Positions 44,179-52,323 of a stretch of 64,000 nucleotides of DNA are shown piece after piece (position 1 is the first letter of the stretch; every line of letters starts with the position of its first letter). Source of the DNA: Streptomyces formicae (GTDB lineage: Bacteria > Actinomycetota > Actinomycetes > Streptomycetales > Streptomycetaceae); assembly GCF_002556545.1 (NCBI RefSeq), contig NZ_CP022685.1, positions 8,968,001 through 9,032,000 on the forward strand, given 5' to 3'. The notes beneath the pieces are model-generated. The model saw only the letters and a list, made by a program, of their open reading frames with translations, did no database searches and had not been told where the DNA came from. The position numbers and the translations under genes are program-made.

Positions 44179-44220
44179 CGGGCGGGGCCTTCCGCGGCCC
44201 GGCCCGTGCTAGGAAGGGGC

Positions 44221-45771
44221 ATGCCTGATCGCGATGCGTACGACGCCGTCATCGTCGGCGGTGGTCACAACGGTCTCGCCGCCGCCGCCTATCTCGCCCG
44301 CGCGGGGCGTTCCGTGCTGCTCATCGAGCGGCTCGCGGACACCGGGGGCGCCGCCGTGTCCAGTCGGCCCTTCCCCGGGGTCGACGCCCGCCTGTCCCGC
44401 TACTCGTACCTGGTCAGCCTGCTCCCGAAGAAGATCGTCAGGGATCTCGACCTCGACTTCCGGGTGCGTACGCGCACCGTCTCCTCCTACACGCCCACCG
44501 AGCGCGCCGGCCGTCCCACCGGACTGCTCGTCGGCGGCGGCGAGGCCCGCACCCGGCAGGGCTTCGCGCGGCTCACCGGCGACCACCGCGAGTACGAGGC
44601 GTGGCGGAGCTTCTACGCCATGACCGCCCAGGTCGCCCGCACCGTCTTCCCCACCCTCACCGACCCGCTGCCCACGCGTGACGAACTGCGTGCCCGCGTC
44701 GCCGACGACACCGCCTGGCGCACCCTCTTCGAAGAGCCCATCGGCACGGCGATCGAGCAGCGCTTCACCGACGACCTGGTGCGCGGCGTCGTCCTCACCG
44801 ACGCCCTGATCGGCACCTTCGCGGATGCCCACGATCCGTCCCTGCGGCAGAACCGCTGCTTCCTCTACCACGTCATCGGCGGCGGCACCGGCGACTGGAA
44901 CGTCCCCGTCGGCGGCATGGGAGCCCTCACCGGCGCGCTCGCCGACGCCGCGCGCGCCGCGGGCGCCCGGATCCGCACCGGGTGCGAGGCGACCCGGATC
45001 GAGTCCGACGGACAGCGCGCCGAAGTGACGTACGCGACGGCCGACGGCGAACACACCGCCGCCGCCCGGCACGTCCTGGTCAACGCCTCGCCCGAGGCCC
45101 TCGCCGCGCTGCTCGGCGACGCGCCGCCCCCGCCCGCCGAAGGCGCACAGCTCAAGGTCAACATGCTGCTCAAGCGACTGCCGAGGCTGCGCGACACCTC
45201 CGTCGACCCGCGCGAGGCGTTCGGGGGGACCTTCCACATCGCCGAGGGGTACGAGGCGCTGGCGACCGCGTACACCGAGGCCGCCGCGGGCACGCCGCCC
45301 ACCGCGCCGCCGTCGGAGATCTACTGCCACTCGCTCACCGATCCGACGATCCTCGCCCCCGCCCTGGCGGAGCGCGGCTATCAGACCCTCACGCTCTTCG
45401 GTCTGCACACCCCCGCCAGGCTCTTCGCGCCGGACCACGACGCGGTGCGCGCCGAGCTCCTCACGTCGACGCTCGCGCAGCTCGACCAGCACCTGGCCGA
45501 GCCGATCACCGACTGCCTGGCGCTGGACGCGGAGGGCCGCCCCTGCATCGAGGCGAAGACCCCGCTCGACCTGGAACGGGACCTGAGGCTGCCCGGCGGC
45601 AACATCTTCCACCGCGACCTCGCCTTCCCGTACGCCCAGGAGGACACCGGGCGTTGGGGCGTGGAGACCCGGCTCGCCAACGTCCTGTTGTGCGGCGCGG
45701 GCGCGGTGCGCGGCGGCGGGGTCAGCGGAATTCCCGGGCACAACGCGGCGATGGCCGCGATGGGGGTCTGA
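44221..45771 (+). CDS. Phytoene-desaturase-like FAD-dependent oxidoreductase
   Basis: A 516-residue flavoprotein of the CrtI/CrtISO-like NAD(P)/FAD family. The dinucleotide fingerprint VIVGGGHNGLAAAAYLARAG is at residues 9-28, followed by VLLIERLADTGGAA. The C-terminal FAD motif LLCGAGAVRGGGVSGIPGHNA is also present, and the central QNRCFLYHVIGGGTGDWNVPVGGMGAL matches the family. No carotenoid genes are nearby, so a desaturase or isomerase acting on another lipid is possible. AGGAAGGGG precedes ATG 44221. An 11-bp hairpin terminator follows. Confidence 0.88.
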   Translation: MPDRDAYDAVIVGGGHNGLAAAAYLARAGRSVLLIERLADTGGAAVSSRPFPGVDARLSRYSYLVSLLPKKIVRDLDLDFRVRTRTVSSYTPTERAGRPTGLLVGGGEARTRQGFARLTGDHREYEAWRSFYAMTAQVARTVFPTLTDPLPTRDELRARVADDTAWRTLFEEPIGTAIEQRFTDDLVRGVVLTDALIGTFADAHDPSLRQNRCFLYHVIGGGTGDWNVPVGGMGALTGALADAARAAGARIRTGCEATRIESDGQRAEVTYATADGEHTAAARHVLVNASPEALAALLGDAPPPPAEGAQLKVNMLLKRLPRLRDTSVDPREAFGGTFHIAEGYEALATAYTEAAAGTPPTAPPSEIYCHSLTDPTILAPALAERGYQTLTLFGLHTPARLFAPDHDAVRAELLTSTLAQLDQHLAEPITDCLALDAEGRPCIEAKTPLDLERDLRLPGGNIFHRDLAFPYAQEDTGRWGVETRLANVLLCGAGAVRGGGVSGIPGHNAAMAAMGV

Positions 45772-45799
45772 CGGGCGGGCCCGCTCCGACACGAAAGAA

Positions 45800-45825
45800 C
45801 CCCCGGCTCCGTGGGGAGCCGGGGG
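45800..45825 (+). terminator. Perfect 11-bp hairpin terminator
   Basis: CCCCCGGCTCC (45800-45810), loop GTGG, GGAGCCGGGGG (45815-45825). It sits 29 bp past the flavoenzyme stop. Confidence 0.85.
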
Positions 45826-45863
45826 CTTGAGTGGAGCGCTGGGCAGGCCTTGCACCTACATTT

Positions 45864-45963
45864 CCCCGCAGGAAGCGGGGCGTCTTTCCTTGGACGACCA
45901 ACGCGCGGCCCGTGTCCCGGAGTTCCGGGTGCGGGCGCAAGATCAACTGTAGCGCATCTTGCG
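45864..45963. ncRNA. Cluster of three stem-loops upstream of the NMO operon
   Basis: Within 100 bp lie CCCCGC-AGGAA-GCGGGG (45864-45880); a nested stem GCCCG...CCCGGA-GT-TCCGGG...CGGGC (45908-45936); and CGCAAGAT...ATCTTGCG with a 12-nt loop (45936-45963). The last arms are perfect. They could be a structured leader of the downstream operon, or the vestigial end of an IS200/IS605-type element, whose ends carry such hairpins. No matching known RNA family is recognised. Confidence 0.35.
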
Positions 45964-46009
45964 GGGTGCCCGAACCACCTGCCCGGGGTGACGCCGGAGC
46001 CCAAAGAAT

Positions 46010-46024
46010 CTGACACTGCATCAG
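46010..46024. promoter_or_regulatory. CTGACAC-type motif before the NMO operon
   Basis: CTGACACTGCATCAG has CTGA/TCAG ends. It lies 44 bp before the start codon and resembles CTGACACCCAGTCAG on the minus strand in the fadD19-echA19 region (11 of 15 positions). Confidence 0.4.
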
Positions 46025-46067
46025 AAAATCTCTTCCCTCGAAGGGACCGCTGCGGCATCCTGCGCCC

Positions 46068-47180
46068 ATGCAGACGGAGTTGAGCAAGAAACTGGGAGTC
46101 GAGCACGCCGTCTTCGGCTTCACGCCCTTCCCCGCGGTGGCCGCCGCCATCAGCAGGGCGGGCGGGTTCGGGGTGCTCGGCGCGGTCCGCTACACGGCAC
46201 CCGACGAACTGGCCAGAGACCTCGACTGGATGCAGGAGCACGTCGACGGCAAGCCCTACGGGCTCGACGTCGTCATGCCCGCCAAGAAGGTCGAGGGCGT
46301 GAGCGAGGCCGATGTCGAGGCGATGATCCCCGAGGGGCACCGGCAGTTCGTCAGGGACACCCTCGCCAAACACGGCGTGCCCGAACTCGCCGAGGGGGAG
46401 GCGTCCGGCTGGCGCATCACGGGTTGGATGGAGGAGGTCGCCCGCAACCAGCTCGACGTCGCGTTCGACTACCCGATCAAACTCCTCGCCAACGCGCTCG
46501 GTTCGCCGCCGGCCGACGTGATCCAGCGGGCCCACGACCACGACGTCCTCGTCGCGGCCCTCGCGGGCAGCGCCAAGCACGCGCGCAAGCACGCCGAGGC
46601 GGGCATCGACGTCGTCGTCGCGCAGGGGTACGAGGCGGGCGGGCACACCGGCGAGATCGCCTCCATGGTGCTCACGCCCGAGGCCGTGGAAGCCGTCGCG
46701 CCGCTGCCGGTGCTCGCCGCGGGCGGCATCGGCAGCGGGCAGCAGATCGCCGCCGCGCTCGCCCTCGGCGCACAGGGCGTCTGGCTCGGCTCCCTGTGGC
46801 TCACCACCACCGAGGCCGACCTCCACTCGCCCGCGCTCACCAGGAAGCTGCTCGCGGCAGGCTCCGGCGACACCGTCCGCTCCCGCGCCCTCACCGGCAA
46901 GCCCGCACGCCAGTTGCGCACCGAGTGGACCGACGCCTGGGACGACCCGCAGGGCCCGGGGACGCTGCCGATGCCGCTCCAGGGCCTCCTGGTCGCCGAG
47001 GCCGTGTCCCGCATCCAGAAGTACGAGGTGGGGGAGCTGCTCGGCACCCCGGTCGGCCAGATCGTCGGCCGGATGAACAGCGAACGCAGCGTCCAGGCGG
47101 TCTTCGACGACCTGACGCGTGGCTTCGAGGACGCCGTGGACCGCATCAACCGCATCGCGGGAAGGGGAAGCCAGTCATGA
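46068..47180 (+). CDS. Nitronate monooxygenase family FMN enzyme
   Basis: A 370-residue TIM-barrel flavoprotein (2-nitropropane dioxygenase/NMO family). The start block GVEHAVFGFTPFPAVAAAISRAGGFGVLG, the catalytic-region VVAQGYEAGGHTGE (His adjacent to FMN) and the phosphate-binding VLAAGGIGSGQQIAAALALGAQGVWLG are clear. Relatives in actinobacteria sit beside acyl-CoA metabolism genes and may act on enoyl/alkyl thioesters rather than nitroalkanes. The stop overlaps the next ATG (ATGA, 47177-47180), coupling it to an acyl-CoA synthetase. Confidence 0.9.
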   Translation: MQTELSKKLGVEHAVFGFTPFPAVAAAISRAGGFGVLGAVRYTAPDELARDLDWMQEHVDGKPYGLDVVMPAKKVEGVSEADVEAMIPEGHRQFVRDTLAKHGVPELAEGEASGWRITGWMEEVARNQLDVAFDYPIKLLANALGSPPADVIQRAHDHDVLVAALAGSAKHARKHAEAGIDVVVAQGYEAGGHTGEIASMVLTPEAVEAVAPLPVLAAGGIGSGQQIAAALALGAQGVWLGSLWLTTTEADLHSPALTRKLLAAGSGDTVRSRALTGKPARQLRTEWTDAWDDPQGPGTLPMPLQGLLVAEAVSRIQKYEVGELLGTPVGQIVGRMNSERSVQAVFDDLTRGFEDAVDRINRIAGRGSQS

Positions 47181-48739
47181 GCACAGCCATGAGCACACCC
47201 CCCAACGGCTTCTGGGCCCAGGCCGCGGCCGACCCGGAACGCACCGTCCTGATCGCCCCCGACGGCGAGCCGTGGACGGCGGGGCGCCTGCACGCGGCCG
47301 TCAACCAACTGGTGCACGGGCTGCGCGACGCGGGCCTCGAGCGCGGCGACGCGTTCGCCGTGGTGCTGCCCAACGGCGTCGAGTTCCTCACCGCGTACCT
47401 CGCCGCCTCCCAGGCCGGGTTCTACCTCGTGCCGGTCAACCACCATCTGGTCGGGCCCGAGATCGCCTGGATCGTCGCGGATTCGGGGGCCAAGGTCCTG
47501 ATCGCGCACGAGCGGTTCGCCGACGCGGCGACCGCCGCCGCCGACGAGGCGGGCCTCCCGGCCACCCACCGCCACGCCGTCGGGGACCTACCGGGGTTCC
47601 GTCCCTACGCCGCACTCCTGGACGGCAAGCCCGAGTCCCCGCCCGCCGACCGCACCCTCGGCTGGGTCATGAACTACACCTCGGGCACGACGGGACGCCC
47701 GCGCGGCATCCGCCGTCCGCTGTCGGGCAAGCTCCCCGAGGAGTCCTACCTCGGCGGCTTCCTCGGCATCTTCGGCATCAAGCCGTTCGACGGCAACGTG
47801 CACCTGGTGTGCTCGCCGCTCTACCACACGGCCGTACTCCAATTCGCGGGCGCCGCCCTGCACATCGGGCATCCGCTGATCCTGATGGACCGGTGGACGC
47901 CCGAGGAGATGCTGCGCCTCATCGACACCCACGCCTGTACGCACACCCACATGGTGCCGACCCAGTTCCACCGCCTGCTCGCGCTGCCCGACGCGACGAG
48001 GGCCGCGTACGACGTGTCCTCGATGCGGCACGCCATCCACGGCGCCGCGCCCTGCCCCGACCACGTGAAGCGGGCCATGATCGAGTGGTGGGGCGAGTGC
48101 GTCGAGGAGTACTACGCGGCCAGCGAGGGCGGCGGCGCCTTCGCCACCGCCGAGGACTGGCTGAAGAAGCCGGGTACGGTCGGGAGGGCTTGGCCCATCA
48201 GCGAGTTGGCGGTCTTCGACGACGACGGGAACAAGCTGCCGCCCGGCGAGCTCGGCACCGTCTACATGAAGATGAACACGGGCGGATTCTCGTACCACAA
48301 GGACGAGTCGAAGACGAAGAAGAACCGCATCGGTGACTTCTTCACCGTCGGTGACCTCGGCGTCATCGACGAAGAGGGCTACCTCTTCCTGCGCGACCGC
48401 AAGATCGACATGATCATCTCGGGCGGCGTCAACATCTACCCCGCCGAGATCGAGTCGGCGCTGCTCACGCACCCCGCGGTCGCGGACGCCGCGGCCTTCG
48501 GGATCCCGCACGACGACTGGGGCGAGGAGGTCAAGGCCGTCGTCGAGGTCGCCGAGGGACGCGAGGCGGGCGACGCGCTCGCCGCCGAGATCCTCGCCCA
48601 CTGCGAGCGACAACTCGCGGGCTACAAGAGGCCCAAGACCGTCGACTTCATCGAGACGATGCCCCGCGACCCGAACGGCAAGCTGTACAAGCGCCGCCTG
48701 CGCGAGCCGTACTGGGAGGGGCGCGAGCGGGCGTTGTGA
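47177..48739 (+). CDS. Acyl-CoA synthetase (FadD4-like)
   Basis: A 520-residue adenylate-forming enzyme that activates a carboxylic acid with ATP and CoA. Motifs: phosphate loop MNYTSGTTGRPRGI (about residue 165), AMP contact EYYAASEGG, and the hinge and catalytic region GDLGVIDEEGYLFLRDRKIDMIISGGVNIYP, with the final Lys in DPNGKLYKRRLREP. The two-gene operon with the NMO suggests sequential steps on one CoA substrate. A second in-frame ATG (47189) also exists. Confidence 0.92.
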   Translation: MSTAMSTPPNGFWAQAAADPERTVLIAPDGEPWTAGRLHAAVNQLVHGLRDAGLERGDAFAVVLPNGVEFLTAYLAASQAGFYLVPVNHHLVGPEIAWIVADSGAKVLIAHERFADAATAAADEAGLPATHRHAVGDLPGFRPYAALLDGKPESPPADRTLGWVMNYTSGTTGRPRGIRRPLSGKLPEESYLGGFLGIFGIKPFDGNVHLVCSPLYHTAVLQFAGAALHIGHPLILMDRWTPEEMLRLIDTHACTHTHMVPTQFHRLLALPDATRAAYDVSSMRHAIHGAAPCPDHVKRAMIEWWGECVEEYYAASEGGGAFATAEDWLKKPGTVGRAWPISELAVFDDDGNKLPPGELGTVYMKMNTGGFSYHKDESKTKKNRIGDFFTVGDLGVIDEEGYLFLRDRKIDMIISGGVNIYPAEIESALLTHPAVADAAAFGIPHDDWGEEVKAVVEVAEGREAGDALAAEILAHCERQLAGYKRPKTVDFIETMPRDPNGKLYKRRLREPYWEGRERAL

Positions 48740-48748
48740 GGACGTGCA

Positions 48749-48786
48749 CCCGGGCCCGTACCGTGGGTGTGCGGCACAGGCCCGGG
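48749..48786. terminator. Inverted repeat between convergent genes
   Basis: CCCGGGCC (48749-48756) and GGCCCGGG (48779-48786) form an 8-bp perfect stem with a 22-nt loop in the 53-bp gap between the acyl-CoA synthetase and acylase stops. Confidence 0.6.
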
Positions 48787-48792
48787 GGTGGT

Positions 48793-51195
48793 TCAGCGGT
48801 GCTCGCGCACCCGCACCACCTTCAGGTGCGGATCGGCCAGGACGTCCTTCTCGCAGAAGCGCGACGTCACCCAGCGCTCCTTCGAGTACAGCTTCGTCTG
48901 GTCGCTGTAGTGGGCCGAATTGGGGTTGGCGGACTGGGAGTACGACAGGAGCGTGCGGGCCTTCGGGCAGCGGCCCTCGCCCCAGCCGACCGCCTGGATG
49001 TGGCTGGAGCCGTGGACGACCTCGGTGTAGCCGCCCTTGGCGTCCCAGGACGCCTCGATCTTGTTCCAGACACCGAGCGCCTCCGTGCCGCCGTGGATCG
49101 GGATGCGCTTTCCGCCTCGTACGACGTACTGGTGGGCGCCGAGCGGGGCGTCCAGGGCGATGTCCGCCGCGGCCAGCTCGGACACCGTGTCGGCGAGTGC
49201 CTTGCCGAACTCGGGTGACGTGGTGTCCAGCGTGTTCGGGGTGCGCACCGGGTCGGCGGCGGAGAACGGCACCTTCCACAGCCGCGCGTCCGGCACGGCC
49301 GCCGTCAGCTTCCGCCAGAAGCGGTCGAAGAGCAGCGCGCCACGGCTTTCGGTATTCATCGTGTGGTCCCAACGGCCCAGCACCCGGCACGCCTTGCGGA
49401 CGTCCACGGTTCTGCCGTCGGTGCCGGCCGCGGTGCCACCCGGCAGGGCCGCACAGGCCCTCGCCGCGTCGTCCGCCGCGAGATCCGCCACGGGAACACG
49501 GTTGGCGAACTGCTGGCGTCGCAGGTCGTCGACGGTGAGTCGGCCCTTGCGCGCCATCGCCGAGACGTTCTCGACGGCACCACGGGTGCGCAGCGAGCGC
49601 TGGGTGCCGACCGTGCCGAAGATCCGCTCGTAGCCGGTGATCGGCCGGTCGGCGTTGGCCAGCCAGGCACTGTCGTTGGAGTTCTCGACGTAGCGGGCGT
49701 CTTCGAGGCCCGGCATGCGGGAGGGGCCGAAGATGCCGGGCTGCACCGCGTCCTCGTCCGAGCCGAGCGCGCAGTCCTCGCGCGAGCCGTCGAGCACCGC
49801 GACGCCCGACGCCGGGTAGGTGACCTTGCCGAGGGCCGTGCTGCACCGCGCCGCCAGGTCGTCGGTGATCCGGGGGAGCACCTGCGACTGGGTGAACAGC
49901 GAGTGCCCGTGCCGGTCCGCCGCCACCGTGTTGACCCAGGGCAGCCCCTGGGTGTCGCTCAGGGACTTCAGGATGCCGTCGGTGGAGCGGGCCTTGCCGA
50001 AGCCGAGGTCGGTGTCGCTGCCGCGCAGGTTCGCGGAGTTGGGGTCGTTCAGGGCGTACGCCGTGGTGGCGGACCAGGGGAGCGGCAGCTGCGGACCGAG
50101 GTTGGCCACGACCGGGCCGTAGCGGGTCCACCACTGGGTGCGCGTCACCGGGGTGCCGTCCTTGACCGGCACCGTGACCGCGCGCCGGGTCATCTTGTGC
50201 GGCTTGCCGTCCACCAGATACGTCGTCGGGTCGGCCGGGTCGAGCGTCAGCTGATGCAGGTTCAGGGGCACGCCGGTCGCCACGGTGTGGCTCCACGCCA
50301 CGTCGCCGTTGAAGCCGATGTTGACCACGCCGGTGCCGAGCAACGAGGCGCCGGAGACGTTCAGTTCACCGGGGATGGTCTGCTGCGACTGCCAGAAGCG
50401 GCGCCCGCCGTGCCAGGGGTAGTGCGGATTGCCGAGCAGCAGCCCCTTGCCGTTCGCGGTGGCCTTTCCGCTGAACGCGACGGCGTTGGAGCCCATGTCG
50501 GCGTCCTTCGTCGCGAACATGTCGCGGGCCGCCGCCGCGGAGCGCCGCGGGTCGGCCGTGCGCTCCTTCGCCCCCGCGGCCGGCGGTGCGGCGGCGGTGA
50601 TGCCGTCGATGCCGCGCCCCTGCCCGCCGAGCACCTGCACGGCATAGCCCTGGCGTGCCACGTCGAGGGCGCTGATCGGGCGGACCCAGGCGGCCTTGGC
50701 GCAGGCCGGGTCGGTGACGCGGTTCTGTTTCAGCCACGCGTTGTAGCCCGCGGCGAACCCGCGCATCAGCTCCTTGGCGTCCCGGCTCGGACCGGCGGGG
50801 GCGGGCTCGGCGAGCAGCTTCTCCACGGTGCGCGCCTCGCGCACGCCGCCGAAGTACAGATCGCTGTTGAGGTTCGTGGACGCCGACGACAGGGCGGAGC
50901 CGGGGGCGGCGTCGGGCCCGAAGTACCGGGAGCGCTCGCCCCGGACGGTCAGATAGCCGTCGGCCAGCGTGCACACCTGGTCGGCGGCCTGCGCCCAGCC
51001 GGTGCCGAAGCCGAGGTCCGCGTAGTCATCGGCGAGGATGTGCGGAATGCCGTACTGCGTGTAGCGGATGGTGGCGTGCAGGCCGCCGCCCGACGGACGG
51101 TCGTCGTCGCGGGCCGCGGCCCCGGCCGGTAGCAGGGCGACGGAAGTCAGCAGCGTGACCCCGACGGCGGCCAGGCGTCTCGTGCGCGTGCGCAT
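48793..51195 (-). CDS. Penicillin-acylase-family N-terminal nucleophile hydrolase
   Basis: An 800-residue secreted Ntn-hydrolase resembling aculeacin A acylase and AHL acylases. Signal peptide: MRTRTRR, hydrophobic core, AGAAA at about residue 28. The precursor should self-cleave at Gly235-Ser236 (DADMGSNAVAF), freeing Ser236 as nucleophile; the spacer ahead of it is Ala-rich. Conserved beta-subunit blocks include LLLGNPHYPW, NIGFNGDVAWSHTV and YVENSNDSAWLAN. It may deacylate lipopeptides, acyl-homoserine lactones or similar amides. GGGAGG precedes ATG 51195. Confidence 0.92.
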   Translation of the reverse strand: MRTRTRRLAAVGVTLLTSVALLPAGAAARDDDRPSGGGLHATIRYTQYGIPHILADDYADLGFGTGWAQAADQVCTLADGYLTVRGERSRYFGPDAAPGSALSSASTNLNSDLYFGGVREARTVEKLLAEPAPAGPSRDAKELMRGFAAGYNAWLKQNRVTDPACAKAAWVRPISALDVARQGYAVQVLGGQGRGIDGITAAAPPAAGAKERTADPRRSAAAARDMFATKDADMGSNAVAFSGKATANGKGLLLGNPHYPWHGGRRFWQSQQTIPGELNVSGASLLGTGVVNIGFNGDVAWSHTVATGVPLNLHQLTLDPADPTTYLVDGKPHKMTRRAVTVPVKDGTPVTRTQWWTRYGPVVANLGPQLPLPWSATTAYALNDPNSANLRGSDTDLGFGKARSTDGILKSLSDTQGLPWVNTVAADRHGHSLFTQSQVLPRITDDLAARCSTALGKVTYPASGVAVLDGSREDCALGSDEDAVQPGIFGPSRMPGLEDARYVENSNDSAWLANADRPITGYERIFGTVGTQRSLRTRGAVENVSAMARKGRLTVDDLRRQQFANRVPVADLAADDAARACAALPGGTAAGTDGRTVDVRKACRVLGRWDHTMNTESRGALLFDRFWRKLTAAVPDARLWKVPFSAADPVRTPNTLDTTSPEFGKALADTVSELAAADIALDAPLGAHQYVVRGGKRIPIHGGTEALGVWNKIEASWDAKGGYTEVVHGSSHIQAVGWGEGRCPKARTLLSYSQSANPNSAHYSDQTKLYSKERWVTSRFCEKDVLADPHLKVVRVREHR

Positions 51196-51236
51196 GGTGC
51201 CTCCCAACGGCGTTGAGGGAAGGAGCGGTTGAGCGT

Positions 51237-51250
51237 ACCAAGCGGTTGGT
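51237..51250. promoter_or_regulatory. Palindrome upstream of the acylase
   Basis: ACCAAGCGGTTGGT has 5-bp perfect arms (ACCAA/TTGGT). It lies about 42 bp upstream of the acylase start, a position and form typical of a TetR-family operator. Confidence 0.45.
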
Positions 51251-51480
51251 CATTTGGGGCTGTGGTGTTTCCGTCCAGGTGCGACGGGCCCGCACCCGGG
51301 CCCAGGGGCGTGAACCGGCCAAACGAACGGCGAAATCCGGCCCGCTCGGCGATCTTCGGTCATGATCTGCCCATGGGATGTGGCCGCGTCCGGGGCTCGC
51401 GAGTCATGCTGACCGCAGATGCCGGGTCCGATCCGTCAGGGGCCGCGTCCCGGCATCGGACCGAGGAAGGAAGATCCACC

Positions 51481-52233
51481 ATTCCCACCACGTCATTGTC
51501 GATAACCACCCCCGACGGCCTGGCCGACGCCTTCGCGGCCTTTCCCGACGGGGGCGAGCGGTACCCCGGAGTGCTGATGTACCCGGACGTCTTCGGCGTC
51601 CGGCCCGTGATCGAGCGGATGGCCCGCGAACTGGCCGGGCACGGGTACTACGTCCTCGTCCCCAACCTCTTCTACCGGCACGGCCCCGCCCCGGTGGTCG
51701 AACTCCCCGAGCACATCGGGGACGAGGCCCGGCCCGCGATCTTCGAGCGGCTGCTGCCGCTGGTCCAGGAACACACCACCGAGCGCGTCCTGCGCGACGC
51801 CGACGCCTACCTCACGTTCCTCACCGGACGGCCCGAGGTCGCCGAAGGACCGGTCGGCGTCACCGGCTACTGCATCGGCGCCGCCCTGGCGATGCGCACC
51901 GCGACGGCCCACCCGGACAAGGTGGCCGCCGTCGCAGGGTTCCACCCGGGCTTCATCGTCACCGACGCCCCCGACAGCCCGCACCGCCTCGTCTCCCGGC
52001 TCACCGCCGAGGTCCATCTCGGTCTCGCCGAGGGCGACTTGACCCCCGAGGCCATCGCCGAACTCGACCAGGCCCTGTCGGCCGCGGGCGTCGAGCACCA
52101 CACCGAGATCTACCCCGGCACCCGCCACGGCTTCACCATGGCCGACACCGACGCGCTCCACGCCGAGGGGCTGCGGCGCCACTGGGAGCGGCTCCTGGCG
52201 CTCCTCGACCGCACCGTGGCGGCCAAGGGCTGA
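51481..52233 (+). CDS. Dienelactone hydrolase family protein, possible ATT start
   Basis: A 250-residue alpha/beta hydrolase of the dienelactone hydrolase group. It shows ERYPGVLMYPDVFGVRP, the nucleophile motif GVTGYCIGAALAMR with Cys as nucleophile, and the catalytic His in YPGTRHGFTM. A strong GAGGAAGGAAG site sits just before ATT 51481, exactly where family proteins begin (MPTTSLSI-like), and no ATG/GTG/TTG is present there. The alternatives are in-frame ATG 51408 or TTG 51496. The acyl-CoA synthetase follows by 90 bp on the same strand. Confidence 0.85.
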   Translation: MPTTSLSITTPDGLADAFAAFPDGGERYPGVLMYPDVFGVRPVIERMARELAGHGYYVLVPNLFYRHGPAPVVELPEHIGDEARPAIFERLLPLVQEHTTERVLRDADAYLTFLTGRPEVAEGPVGVTGYCIGAALAMRTATAHPDKVAAVAGFHPGFIVTDAPDSPHRLVSRLTAEVHLGLAEGDLTPEAIAELDQALSAAGVEHHTEIYPGTRHGFTMADTDALHAEGLRRHWERLLALLDRTVAAKG

Positions 52234-52323
52234 CAGTCGATTCACCGAAGTTGCCCCCGGTGATCACGGAATCGCGGGTGTCCTCCCTTGACCGGAGCGT
52301 CGCGCGCGACACAGGATCACGCC

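Noticed and set aside
45864..45880. CCCCGC-AGGAA-GCGGGG resembling a type I-E CRISPR repeat core
   Set aside because: Only one copy is present, with no spacers and no cas genes.
47588..50296. A 902-codon minus-strand frame over the acyl-CoA synthetase and acylase
   Set aside because: It runs out of frame with the acylase gene and antisense to the synthetase; both real genes have full motif sets.
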